From: Actinokineospora terrae
Lineage (GTDB): Bacteria; Actinomycetota; Actinomycetes; Mycobacteriales; Pseudonocardiaceae
Direction of reading: 5' to 3'
Assembly (NCBI RefSeq): GCF_900111175.1
Contig: NZ_FOGI01000017.1
Coordinates: 1 to 64,000 of the forward strand
Length of the DNA: 64,000 bases
In this document: positions 25,337-34,015 of the stretch, one piece after another
Numbering within the stretch: the stretch's first letter is position 1
Layout of the letters: each line of letters starts with the position of its first letter
Program-made: the position numbers and the translations under genes
Notes under the pieces: generated by a model
Seen by the model: only the letters and a program-made list of their open reading frames with translations
The model's database searches: none
Told to the model about the DNA's origin: nothing

Positions 25337-26607
25337 CGTTCTCCTTCGCGGTCCACGTTGACCAGAACGAATACCTGCCCGCGGGCGGGCGGCTCATGGA
25401 CGCCGTCATCTCGGTCACCCTCACCGGCGACACCCTCGGTGCCCCGGGTGTCGACCGGGGTCTGGCCAGGGTCGTGCTGCTCGACACCTCCGGGTCCATG
25501 TCGGGCAACAAGATCGCCCAGGCCAAGCTGGCGGTCAACGCCGTCATCGCGGCGCTGCCGGACGGGGTGCGGTTCGCCATCGTCGCGGGCACCGAGGTCG
25601 CCACGATGGTCTACCCGAGCACCCCGACCCTGGCCGAGGCGTCCGCGGCCACCCGCAAGAAGGCCCGCCAGGCGGTCGGGCGGCTCGTGGCGGGCGGCGG
25701 CACCGCCATCGGCACCTGGCTGACCATGGCCCGGCAGCTGTTCGAGGGCACCACCGCCCCCATCCGGCACGCGGTGCTGCTCACCGACGGCCGCAACGAG
25801 CACGAGAGCACCGAGCAGTTCCACGACACTGTCCTGGCCTGCGAGGGCGCGTTCACCTGCGACGCCCGCGGGGTCGGTGACGCCGGGTGGCAGGCCCGGA
25901 CCCTCGAGCGCGTCGCCGACACCCTGCACGGCTCGGTGCGCGGCCTGCCCGACCCGACCACCCTGGTCCAGGACTTCCGGGAGATCACCGAGAAGCTGAT
26001 GGGCACCGCCGCGGTCGACGTCAGCCTGCGGCTGTGGATGCCCGCCCGCGCCAAGCTGCGGTTCCTCAAGCAGGTGTTCCCCCGCATCGTCGACCTCACC
26101 GACCGCGGCACCGCCATCACCCCCCGGGTCCTGGAGTTCCCCACCGGGCACTGGTCGGCCGAGACCCGCGACTTCCACGTGTCCGTCGAACTCGGCGAGG
26201 GCGAGGTGGGGGAGGCGATGGTGGTCGCCAGGGTCCGGATGTCGGTCGGCGACCACGAGTCCCCCGAGCACCGGGTCCGCGCATTCTGGACCGACGACCC
26301 GGTGCTGTCCACCAGGATCAGCCCGCAGGTCGCCCACTTCACCGGCCAGCAGCGCATCGCCGAACTGGTGCACGACGGCCTGGCCGCGCACCAGGCCGGT
26401 GACCTGCCGCGCGCCACCGACCGCCTCGGCCGGGCCATCGACCTGGCCAAGCAGGCGGGCAACGCCGAGACCGTCGACCACCTCGGCAAGCTCATCGAGG
26501 ACGACGGCGCAGGCACCCTGCGGGTGCGCGACCGGATGGACCAGGTGCTGCGGGAGATGGCCGACATCGAGTCCAAGCGCACCACCCGCGTCCGGCCAGA
26601 GGAGTGA
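25333..26607 (+). CDS. von Willebrand factor A domain protein
   Basis: A 424-residue cytosolic protein. The vWA domain (about 43-225) has an intact metal site: DTSGSM (51-56), the Thr-containing loop GGGTAIG and LLTDGRNE. A beta-sandwich-like region and C-terminal helices follow, including AAHQAGDLPRATDRLGRAIDLA, which is TPR-like. vWA proteins often act as metal-dependent binding platforms alongside FHA, PP2C and kinase partners. The GTG at 25333 has GGTGGAGG upstream. The frame ends GAGTGA, overlapping the GTG alternative start of the FHA gene. Confidence 0.9.
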   Translation: MTFSFAVHVDQNEYLPAGGRLMDAVISVTLTGDTLGAPGVDRGLARVVLLDTSGSMSGNKIAQAKLAVNAVIAALPDGVRFAIVAGTEVATMVYPSTPTLAEASAATRKKARQAVGRLVAGGGTAIGTWLTMARQLFEGTTAPIRHAVLLTDGRNEHESTEQFHDTVLACEGAFTCDARGVGDAGWQARTLERVADTLHGSVRGLPDPTTLVQDFREITEKLMGTAAVDVSLRLWMPARAKLRFLKQVFPRIVDLTDRGTAITPRVLEFPTGHWSAETRDFHVSVELGEGEVGEAMVVARVRMSVGDHESPEHRVRAFWTDDPVLSTRISPQVAHFTGQQRIAELVHDGLAAHQAGDLPRATDRLGRAIDLAKQAGNAETVDHLGKLIEDDGAGTLRVRDRMDQVLREMADIESKRTTRVRPEE

Positions 26608-26612
26608 CGCCG

Positions 26613-27230
26613 ATGCCCACCTGCCCCCAGGGCCACGACTCCACCGACCCCGCCGAGTGCGACGTGTGCGGCCGCCCCATCGGCGCCCGCCCGGTGCCCG
26701 CGCCGGAGCCGGACCCGCTGCCGGTGTGGGACTGCCGCAACGGCCACCCCGGCCAGACCGGCCGCTTCTGCGAGGTCTGCGGCCACGACTCCCACCTGGC
26801 CGACGACCAGCAGCCGGTCGCCCCGACCGCCGCCGCCACGTGGTCGATCACCGTCGCCGCCGACCGCGCGTACTACGACGAGACCAAGTCCGGCAGCACG
26901 GACCTGCGCATCGAGTTCCCGCGCTTCATCCCGCCCCGCCGCTTCCCGCTGACCGGCGCCGCCCTCGTCGTCGGCCGCGCCGACCCGACCAGGGGCATCC
27001 GGCCCGACATCGACCTCACCGGCCCGCCGGAGGACCGCGCCATCGGCCGTTCCCACGCCATGCTCGTCCCGCACGAGGGCGGCTGGGCGGTGGTCGACCT
27101 GCACTCCACCAACCACACCTTCGTCAACGACATCCACACCCCCATCCCCCCGGACCACCCCGTCCCGCTGTCCGCGGGCGACCGCGTCTACCTGGGCGCC
27201 TGGACCGTCCTCACCCTCCACACCGACTAG
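26613..27230 (+). CDS. Zinc-ribbon FHA domain protein
   Basis: A 205-residue protein with two N-terminal zinc-ribbon-like units: CPQGH...CDVCG, then CRNGH...CEVCG. The C-terminal FHA domain (about 110-200) has the phosphothreonine-binding core: ALVVGRADPTRG, AIGRSHAMLV and STNHTFVND. FHA proteins such as GarA/OdhI are PknG substrates in other actinobacteria. The GarA-like N-terminal ETTSLF motif is absent here, so this may instead read phosphorylated partners in the cluster. ATG at 26613 has GAGGAG 8 bases upstream; GTG at 26604 is possible. Confidence 0.88.
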   Translation: MPTCPQGHDSTDPAECDVCGRPIGARPVPAPEPDPLPVWDCRNGHPGQTGRFCEVCGHDSHLADDQQPVAPTAAATWSITVAADRAYYDETKSGSTDLRIEFPRFIPPRRFPLTGAALVVGRADPTRGIRPDIDLTGPPEDRAIGRSHAMLVPHEGGWAVVDLHSTNHTFVNDIHTPIPPDHPVPLSAGDRVYLGAWTVLTLHTD

Positions 27231-27237
27231 GTCTCCC

Positions 27238-30054
27238 TTGCGACGCAACCCACCCATCACCTTCCGCGGCGCCCTGGCCGTCCTCGGCGTGCACGACCGG
27301 CCCTGGCTCAAGGCCCTCGACACCCTGCTCGGCGGGCTGATCCTGACCTCGGTGGGGATCCCGCCGATCGAGGGCCTGTGGGGGCTGGTCGACCAGAAGA
27401 CCGAGGCCCTCACCCACCTGCGCAAGGGTCTGGACTGGACCGCGGACAAGCTCCACGGCACCAACGGTCCGCACCGGCAGGACCTTCTGGTGGCCGCCCA
27501 CACGATCCTGGTGATCAGTTCCTACTTCGAGGCGCTGGGCGACCGTGGGTTCACCGACCGCGAGAAGGTGGAACTCGCCTTCGGGCGCAAGACGGGCCAG
27601 GACTGGTTGACCGAGCTCTACACCGGCGACATACCGGCGCCCTCCGCGACGACACCGTTCCGGGTGCTACTCAGCCACATCAGGACCTGGGTGTTCTTCG
27701 TGGAGCGCAAGTCCGAGAGCCCGGCCAACATGGCGGAAGCGGTGGCGGAGATCTACCACGACCAGTTCCTGCGGATGGCGGTGGCGGTCCCGGAGTTCCG
27801 GATCTGGGCGGACATGGCCGAGCAGGCGTCGATCGGCTCCACACTGGACCGCCTGCACGCCCTGTTGTCGCACGGTGCCCTGACGGCGCCCGGGGAACTG
27901 CGCTCGACACTGGTCAACGGGAACAACGCCGAACTCGACGTACCGGTGGCCGAGGGGGCCGCGCCGAGGTTCCCCACGGTGCGCGAGGTGTTCGTGACGC
28001 CTCGGTTCTCGGTCGTGGAGAACGACGAGAGGTGCGCGCTCTCCGATGACACCTGGTGGGCGAACCACGACACCCGCACGGACCTCGACCACCTGTTCGC
28101 GGTTCACTTCAGCACCCCTGCGGCGACCGAGCGCCCGCTGCTGCTGCTCGGTCATCCTGGCGCGGGCAAGTCCCTGCTGACGAAGGTCCTGGCGGCCGGC
28201 CTGCCCGCCGCGAACTACACGGTCGTGCGCGTCCCGCTGCGCCACGTCGACGCCAACGCCCACGTCGACACGCAGATCCAGACCGCGCTCGACACACTAA
28301 CCCACCACCGCGTCACCTGGCCGGACCTGGTGCGGCAGACCGGCGACACCATCCGCGTGGTCCTGCTCGACGGCCTCGACGAACTGTTGCAGGCCACCAC
28401 CCACGACCGCACGGCCTACCTGGTCGAGGTGCAGACCTTCCAGCGGCGCGAGGCCGCCATGGGCAACCCGGTCGCCGTCGTCGTCACCTCCAGGACCCTG
28501 GTCGCCGACCGGGTGAAGGTCCCGAACGGGGTGCCGGTGGTGAAGCTGGCGAACTTCGACCAGAACCAGGTCCTGGCGTGGACCGCTGTGTGGAACCGGG
28601 TCAACCAGCACACCGGTATCCGCCCCTTGCCCACCCGGCTCACGGAGAACGTCGCGGAGTTGGCCGAGCAGCCGCTGCTGTTGATGATGCTGGCGGTCTA
28701 CTACGCGGACTGGTCGGCCGCCGAGCCGACCGAGGACATGACGCTGACCGACCTCTACGAGCGGATGTTCGACCTGTTCGCCCGTCGCGAGGCGGAGAAG
28801 CGCGGCGCGGGCGATGTGGCGGCGTGGGTACGGGAGTCGCTGCACAGGTTGTCCGTCGCCGCGCTCGGCATGCTCAACCGGGGCGCGCAGTCGATCACCG
28901 AGGTCGACCTGACCACCGACCTGACCGCCCTCGGCGAGACCGTCCAGGTCGGCAAACGCCTGCTCGCGGAGTTCTTCTTCGTCCACGCCCCCCAGGCCAA
29001 CGACGGCGTCGAGGTCCGCGCCTACGAGTTCCTCCACGCCACCTTCGGCGAGTACCTCGTTGCGGAACGCATCATCGAAACCCTGCGCGACGTAGCCGAC
29101 AGCGCCTTCGGCAGACGCACCCAACACCGCCCCGACGACGACCTGCTGTTCGCCCTGCTGTCCCACCAGCCGCTCTCCATCCAGCGCCCGGTCCTCGACT
29201 TCGCCACCGCCAAACTCGCCCAACTCCCCGCCGACGAACAGACAACCGTCGCCAAAACCCTCGAACTCCTCCTCGCCGCCTACCACGAGCAGCGCGGACC
29301 CAGCCACTACGACAACTACCGCCCAGTACCGCAACACACCGTCCGCCAGACCGCCGCCTACAGCGCCAACCTCGTCCTGCTCCGCGTCACCTGCCCCGAT
29401 GGCGCGCTCGACGCCGAGGCATTGTGGCCGGACGAACCGCTGTCGCAGTGGCGATCACTGGTACGGCTGTGGGACGCCGGGCTGGACACCGAAGGCGTGC
29501 GCGCGGTCAGCACCAGTCTCGTGGTCGACAACGGGGTGGTGCGGTTCGGGTCCGCCGGCCTGCCGCGGCTCGATCTTGCGCTCGCGCGGTTGCTCGACGA
29601 TCCACGCCTGGAGACGCGGTTGCGGGGTGGCTACGCCCTGTACGGGAGCACGCTCTTCTGGCTGGGGAACGACGAGGATTGGCTGGTCGCGACCCACGTC
29701 TGGCTTGTGGCCGCAGCCGTCGAGCCCGGGCAGCCACTCACGTTCCTGGCACCCCCGCCGCCGTTGTTGGCCCCTGAGCGGTGGCGGCCCATCGCCGAAC
29801 TGGCGGTGCACGTCTTCCGCACGCGCTACAGCGATTGGGATGTCGAGTTCACGATCGCCTACCTGGCGTGGTTGGAGTGGCTGTCCCCCAATGTCAAGGA
29901 TCGGTTGCCGCTCCTCACTGCCGACCACCGCCAGTACCTGGCTATGAAGGCAGCGGAACGCGGTGATCGACTTTCCGAGGACCTGACCGGCGCCTATGAC
30001 CTGGAACAGTGGGAACCGGGTGCGTCGGTGCTTCGGACGCGGTTCAGCTACTAG
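27238..30054 (+). CDS. NACHT-type STAND NTPase
   Basis: A 938-residue protein. Residues 1-290 are a helical N-terminal effector or adaptor region (NACHT N-terminal helical type). The NACHT module (about 298-450) has Walker A GHPGAGKS (305-312) and Walker B LLDGLDELL (376-384). The C-terminal 450 residues are helical, likely the sensor. Bacterial NACHT proteins are frequently antiphage; others regulate development. The start is TTG at 27238, 7 bases after the FHA stop, so it is probably the last gene of the cluster. No nuclease or protease motif is visible in the N-terminal part. Confidence 0.82.
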   Translation: MRRNPPITFRGALAVLGVHDRPWLKALDTLLGGLILTSVGIPPIEGLWGLVDQKTEALTHLRKGLDWTADKLHGTNGPHRQDLLVAAHTILVISSYFEALGDRGFTDREKVELAFGRKTGQDWLTELYTGDIPAPSATTPFRVLLSHIRTWVFFVERKSESPANMAEAVAEIYHDQFLRMAVAVPEFRIWADMAEQASIGSTLDRLHALLSHGALTAPGELRSTLVNGNNAELDVPVAEGAAPRFPTVREVFVTPRFSVVENDERCALSDDTWWANHDTRTDLDHLFAVHFSTPAATERPLLLLGHPGAGKSLLTKVLAAGLPAANYTVVRVPLRHVDANAHVDTQIQTALDTLTHHRVTWPDLVRQTGDTIRVVLLDGLDELLQATTHDRTAYLVEVQTFQRREAAMGNPVAVVVTSRTLVADRVKVPNGVPVVKLANFDQNQVLAWTAVWNRVNQHTGIRPLPTRLTENVAELAEQPLLLMMLAVYYADWSAAEPTEDMTLTDLYERMFDLFARREAEKRGAGDVAAWVRESLHRLSVAALGMLNRGAQSITEVDLTTDLTALGETVQVGKRLLAEFFFVHAPQANDGVEVRAYEFLHATFGEYLVAERIIETLRDVADSAFGRRTQHRPDDDLLFALLSHQPLSIQRPVLDFATAKLAQLPADEQTTVAKTLELLLAAYHEQRGPSHYDNYRPVPQHTVRQTAAYSANLVLLRVTCPDGALDAEALWPDEPLSQWRSLVRLWDAGLDTEGVRAVSTSLVVDNGVVRFGSAGLPRLDLALARLLDDPRLETRLRGGYALYGSTLFWLGNDEDWLVATHVWLVAAAVEPGQPLTFLAPPPPLLAPERWRPIAELAVHVFRTRYSDWDVEFTIAYLAWLEWLSPNVKDRLPLLTADHRQYLAMKAAERGDRLSEDLTGAYDLEQWEPGASVLRTRFSY

Positions 30055-30095
30055 CCGCCCCTCCATGGCCGTCTGGCTGGGGCGCGTGGTGTGCT

Positions 30096-30944
30096 GTGCT
30101 GGTGACTGGTCCTAGGCAGGGGCGCTTCCCGGTGCGGTTCGGGACCGCCGAGGTGGTGCGGGATCTGGATCGGGCCAACGGGTGGTTGCTCAGCGTCGAC
30201 GGGGTGGCGCAGTCCTACGTCGACGTGGACGACCCGACGCACCTGGAGTTCGACTACGTGCGGCGGATCGTGGACGTGCTGGACTGCTGGGGGAGTCCGG
30301 GCCAGGCGGTGGACGCGCTGCACCTCGGGGGTGGGGCGTGCACCGTGGCCAGGTACCTGTCGGTGGCCCGGGAGGGGTCGCGGCAGACCGTGGTCGACGC
30401 CGATGCGGGCATGGTGGCGTTGGTGCGCGACCAGTTCGGGATCGACGGCATCCCGGGGTTGACCGTCCACGTGGGAGACGGGCGGGCCGAGTTGGCGCTG
30501 CGGCAGGACCGGTCGAGTGACGTCGTGGTGGTGGACGCGTTCGAGCGGGGGATGGTGTCGGCCGGGTTGTTCAGCGTCGAGGCGACCAGGGAGCTGTCCC
30601 GGGTGCTGCGCGCGGACGGCGTCTACCTGGCGAACCTGTCCGATGGCCCGGGGTTGCCGTTCGCGGGCCGGGTCGTGGCGACCCTCTCGGCGGTGTTCGG
30701 CAACGTGCTGCTGCTCGCCGAGCCCTCGGTGCTGCGCGGCAGGCGCTTCGGCAACATCGTGCTGGCCGCCTCCGCCGTCGACCTGCCCACCGACCGCGTC
30801 GCCGCCAGGGCCGCGAACGCCGCGTTCCCGGCCCGCTGCCTCACCGCCGCCGAACTCCGCGCCCTGGTCGGCCCGGCCCGGCTGCTCACCGATGGCGAAC
30901 CCGTGACCCCACCGACCCCGCCGAAGGACCCGTTCGCCAGTTAG
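30096..30944 (+). CDS. Spermidine synthase-like methyltransferase-fold protein
   Basis: A 282-residue protein with a spermidine-synthase-type Rossmann fold. It has ALHLGGGACTVARYL near residue 75, where the normal GGGDG is changed to GGGAC. VVDADAGMVALVRDQFG and VVVDAFERG follow. Actinobacteria often encode such aminopropyltransferase-like proteins without polyamine pathways, so the substrate is uncertain. The start is uncertain: GTG at 30096 or 30102; a Met at 30009 would overlap the NACHT gene. It lies 41 bases downstream of that gene. Confidence 0.7.
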   Translation: MLVTGPRQGRFPVRFGTAEVVRDLDRANGWLLSVDGVAQSYVDVDDPTHLEFDYVRRIVDVLDCWGSPGQAVDALHLGGGACTVARYLSVAREGSRQTVVDADAGMVALVRDQFGIDGIPGLTVHVGDGRAELALRQDRSSDVVVVDAFERGMVSAGLFSVEATRELSRVLRADGVYLANLSDGPGLPFAGRVVATLSAVFGNVLLLAEPSVLRGRRFGNIVLAASAVDLPTDRVAARAANAAFPARCLTAAELRALVGPARLLTDGEPVTPPTPPKDPFAS

Positions 30945-30956
30945 CCCCTTCGCCGG

Positions 30957-31532
30957 TCAGACCGAGGCGTGGGCGCGGTCCCGCAACGGTGCCAGCGCGG
31001 TGCTCCACGCGACCACCTGGTCGAACAGGGTCGTCAGCGCGGGCACGTTGTAGTCCCCGGGCTTGAACACGCTGAAGTTCTCGAACTCCGTCATCAGCGA
31101 CAACGCCACCTGCTGGCGCACGTCGGCCATCTGCAGCTCACCGGCGATCAGCCGCAGGTGCTCCACGGCGCGCGCCCCGCCGACCGAGCCGTACGACACG
31201 AACCCCACGGCCTTGTTGTTCCACTCCGCGTACAGGTAGTCGATGGCGTTCTTCAGCACCCCGGACGTGCTGTGGTTGTACTCCGGGGTGATGATCACGA
31301 AGCCGTCGAACGAGGCGATCTTCGCGGCCCACGCCCTGGTGTGGTCGTTCTGGTACTGGCCCATCGACGGGGGCACGGGTTCGTCGAGGTGGGGCAGGGG
31401 GAAGTCGCGCAGGTCCACCAGTTCGTAGTCCGCGTCGGAGCGCTTGGCTGCGATGCCGTGCACCCACTCGGCCACCTGCTCGCCGTTGCGGTTGGGCCGG
31501 GTGCTGCCGAGGATGATGCCGATCCTGGTCAC
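30957..31532 (-). CDS. NADPH-dependent FMN reductase family protein
   Basis: A 191-residue flavodoxin-fold reductase. The phosphate-binding loop is GSTRPNRNG near the N-terminus, and the second FMN-contact segment is ITPEYNHSTSGVLKNAIDYL. Length and motifs fit the NAD(P)H:quinone/FMN reductase group. GTG at 31532 gives the usual N-terminus VTRIGIILGS. Convergent with the spermidine-synthase-like gene (12-base gap); the role is redox, with acceptor unknown. Confidence 0.88.
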   Translation of the reverse strand: MTRIGIILGSTRPNRNGEQVAEWVHGIAAKRSDADYELVDLRDFPLPHLDEPVPPSMGQYQNDHTRAWAAKIASFDGFVIITPEYNHSTSGVLKNAIDYLYAEWNNKAVGFVSYGSVGGARAVEHLRLIAGELQMADVRQQVALSLMTEFENFSVFKPGDYNVPALTTLFDQVVAWSTALAPLRDRAHASV

Positions 31533-31601
31533 GGTCGAAGTCCCTTCACCGTCCACTTGGGCTCGACCTCCACCGTACGACGGGCCGGGACCGGGGGCGA
31601 G

Positions 31602-32882
31602 TCAGGAGAACAGCCGCTCACCCCAGAAACCGCCGTCCACCAGGCCGGGCGGGCAGGCGAAGTGGCCGGACCCGGTGTGCTCCAGGTACTCCATCATCCG
31701 GTCGTGGGTGGACAGCGCCCGCTGCATCGGGACGAACTGGGTGCGGCTGTCGCGGTTGAAGCACACGAAGAACAGGCCAGCGTCCAGGTGCCCGAACCCG
31801 TCCGAGCCGTCGGTGAAGTTGTAGCCGCGGCGCAGGATCCGCGCCCCGGCCAGGTTCTCCGAGGCCAGCCGGATGTGCGAGTCGTCGGCGACCAGCGGCA
31901 TCCCGCCCGCGCCGCGCACGTGCGGGTCGACCTGGTCGAACTCGTCGCGCTGGCCCAGCGGCGCGCCGGAGCCCTTGGCCCGGCCGACGATGTCCTCCTG
32001 CTCGGCCAGCGACGTGCGGTCCCAGATCTCGATGTGCATCCGGATCCGCCGCGCCACCAGGTAGGTGCCGCCGACCATCCACTCCGGACCCTCGGTCACC
32101 CACACGTGCTGGGCCAGTGCCGCCGGGTCCTCCGCCTTGAGGTTGTTCGTGCCGTCCTTGAACCCGAACAGGTTGCGCGGTGTCACCTGGCTGGTCGAGG
32201 TGGCCGAGGTGCGGCCGAACCCCAGTTGCGACCAGCGCACCGACACCTTGCCGAACCCGATCCTGGCCAGGTTGCGGATCGCGTGCACCGCGACCTGCGG
32301 GTCGTTGCTGCACGCCTGCACGCAGATGTCACCGCCGCCGCGGCGCGGGTCGAGGTCGTCGCGGGGGAAGCGCGGCAGGTCGATGAGCGCCTCGGGGCGC
32401 CGCTCGGCCAGCCCGAACCGGTCGTCGAACAGCGACGGCCCGAACCCGATGGTCAGCGTCAACGCCGAGGCGGGCAGGTCGAGCGCCTCCCCGGTGTCCG
32501 CCGGTGGCGCGTCCTTCGGTCCGCCCACCGCGCCGCCCTCGGCCGCCTCCCGGCCGGCGGTCATCCGCTCGGCGGCCGCGGTCCAGTCCCGCAGCAGCCG
32601 CACCAGCTCGGCGCGGTCGCGGGTGGTCACGTCGAAGGCGACGAAGTGCATCCGGTCCTGCGCCGGGGTGACGATCCCGGCCTGGTGCGGACCGCGGAAC
32701 GGCACCGGCGCGGACGTGTCGACCGCGGGCGTGGGGGTCTGCTCGCCCGAGGCCAGCACCCCCGCGGCCGCCCCGAGACCCGCGACGGCGACACCGGCGC
32801 CCGCCAGGCCGAACAGCCCGCGCCGGGACACCCCGCCCCGGCGCGCGGCCGGGGTGGGGTTCTCCAGTGGTGCGTCGCTCAC
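31602..32882 (-). CDS. efeB: EfeB, Dyp-type heme peroxidase
   Basis: A 426-residue Tat-exported protein; the signal is SRRGLFGLAGAG after an N-terminal 15-residue head. The Dyp peroxidase fold has the GxxDG motif in GFKDGTNN and the heme-side region YLVARRIRMHIEIWDR. In EfeUOB systems it is the heme peroxidase partner in iron uptake, oxidising ferrous iron or acting on heme. It is the last gene of the operon; its GTG overlaps the efeO stop (GTGA at 32879-32882). Confidence 0.93.
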   Translation of the reverse strand: MSDAPLENPTPAARRGGVSRRGLFGLAGAGVAVAGLGAAAGVLASGEQTPTPAVDTSAPVPFRGPHQAGIVTPAQDRMHFVAFDVTTRDRAELVRLLRDWTAAAERMTAGREAAEGGAVGGPKDAPPADTGEALDLPASALTLTIGFGPSLFDDRFGLAERRPEALIDLPRFPRDDLDPRRGGGDICVQACSNDPQVAVHAIRNLARIGFGKVSVRWSQLGFGRTSATSTSQVTPRNLFGFKDGTNNLKAEDPAALAQHVWVTEGPEWMVGGTYLVARRIRMHIEIWDRTSLAEQEDIVGRAKGSGAPLGQRDEFDQVDPHVRGAGGMPLVADDSHIRLASENLAGARILRRGYNFTDGSDGFGHLDAGLFFVCFNRDSRTQFVPMQRALSTHDRMMEYLEHTGSGHFACPPGLVDGGFWGERLFS

Positions 32883-34015
32883 TTCTGCGCCACCACCTGG
32901 GCGACCTTGCTGATCGGCTCGCCCAGCGCGTCGACCGCCTCCGCGAACTCCTTGATGTCGGCCTCGCTCAGGGCGGTGTAGAGGTCGAAGTCATCACCCT
33001 TGCGGTGCTTGGCCAGCGCCTTGGTGACCACGTCGAACCGCTGCTCCAGCGTCTTGGCCAGCTCCGGGTCGCGCTCGGCGATGACCGGGCGCAGCGCGCT
33101 GATCGCCGCGGCCGAACCCTCCACGTTGGCCTGGAAGTCCCACAGGTCGGTGTGCGAGAAGATGTCCTCCTCACCGGTGATCTTGCCGGTGGCGACCTCG
33201 TCGAGCAGCTCCTTGGCGCCGTTGGCCAGCTGCAGCGGGGTCAGCTCGACCGCCTTGGCCTTGGTCGCGATCTCGTTGACGTCGGCGACCAGCTTCTCGG
33301 CGACGGCCACGGTGTCGGACTGCGGGCCGCTGACCCACAGGTCCTTCTCCAGCCGGTGGAACCCGGTGAACTCCTGGCCCGGCTCCAGGTCGGCCTCGCG
33401 GGCGTCGATGCGCGGGTCGAGGTCGCCGAAGCTCTCCGCCACCGGCTCGATGCGCTCCCAGTAGGTGCGCGCGATCGGGAACAGCGCCTTGGCCTTGGCC
33501 ACGTCGGCGGCCTTGATCGCGGCGACGAACTCGCCCGTCTTGGCCACCAGCGGCTCGACCTGGGCGTTGACGTAGTTCTGGTAGTTCTTCGTCGCCTCGG
33601 CCAGCTTGGTGTTGGTGTCCACCTGCCTGGTCGCCGAGCCCTTGACGGTGAAGTCGGCGCGGATGCCGTCGCCGGTCATGCCCGGCCTGCACGAGGTCTG
33701 GTACTTGCCGCCGTCGGGCACCTCGACGATCAGCCGCCTGGTCAGCCCCGGGGTGATGTTCTCGACCTCGCCCATGATCCGGTCGCCCTCGCCGTAGAGG
33801 TAGAACTCGGTGACCCGGGTGCCCTTGTTGGTGACCTCGAAGGTGATGGTGCCCGCGTCCGACTCGCCCCGCGCCACGCCGCACCCGTCGTCCTTGGCCT
33901 CCACCGCGATCGGACCACCCGGTGCCGCCGCCGCGCCCGCGTCGTCCGAGCAGGCGGCCAGGGGCAGCAGGACGGCGAGGCCGGTCAGGCAGGCGCCGAT
34001 GTCCTTGATTCTCAC
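32879..34015 (-). CDS. efeO: EfeO, iron-uptake lipoprotein with cupredoxin and M75 domains
   Basis: A 378-residue lipoprotein (lipobox LLPLAAC). A cupredoxin-like domain (about 35-130) is followed by a helical M75/imelysin domain. That domain contains GFHRLEKDLW, the HxxE metal site of the family. It binds iron outside the membrane and passes it to EfeU. GTG start at 34015 overlaps the efeU stop. Confidence 0.92.
   Translation of the reverse strand: MRIKDIGACLTGLAVLLPLAACSDDAGAAAAPGGPIAVEAKDDGCGVARGESDAGTITFEVTNKGTRVTEFYLYGEGDRIMGEVENITPGLTRRLIVEVPDGGKYQTSCRPGMTGDGIRADFTVKGSATRQVDTNTKLAEATKNYQNYVNAQVEPLVAKTGEFVAAIKAADVAKAKALFPIARTYWERIEPVAESFGDLDPRIDAREADLEPGQEFTGFHRLEKDLWVSGPQSDTVAVAEKLVADVNEIATKAKAVELTPLQLANGAKELLDEVATGKITGEEDIFSHTDLWDFQANVEGSAAAISALRPVIAERDPELAKTLEQRFDVVTKALAKHRKGDDFDLYTALSEADIKEFAEAVDALGEPISKVAQVVAQK

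Larger units (their letters stand above)
25066..25363 (+). repeat. Tandem 113/119-base repeats duplicating the vWA start region
   Basis: Units 25101-25213 (113 bases) and 25214-25332 (119 bases) are almost identical, differing in a 6-base insertion and substitutions near their ends. A tail half-unit lies before them (from about 25066) and the vWA gene start follows as a third head (25333-25363). Each unit carries GGTGGAGG plus GTG followed by codons for TFSFAVHVD. The unit lengths are not multiples of three, so each copy shifts frame and ends at GTGTGA. Confidence 0.9.
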
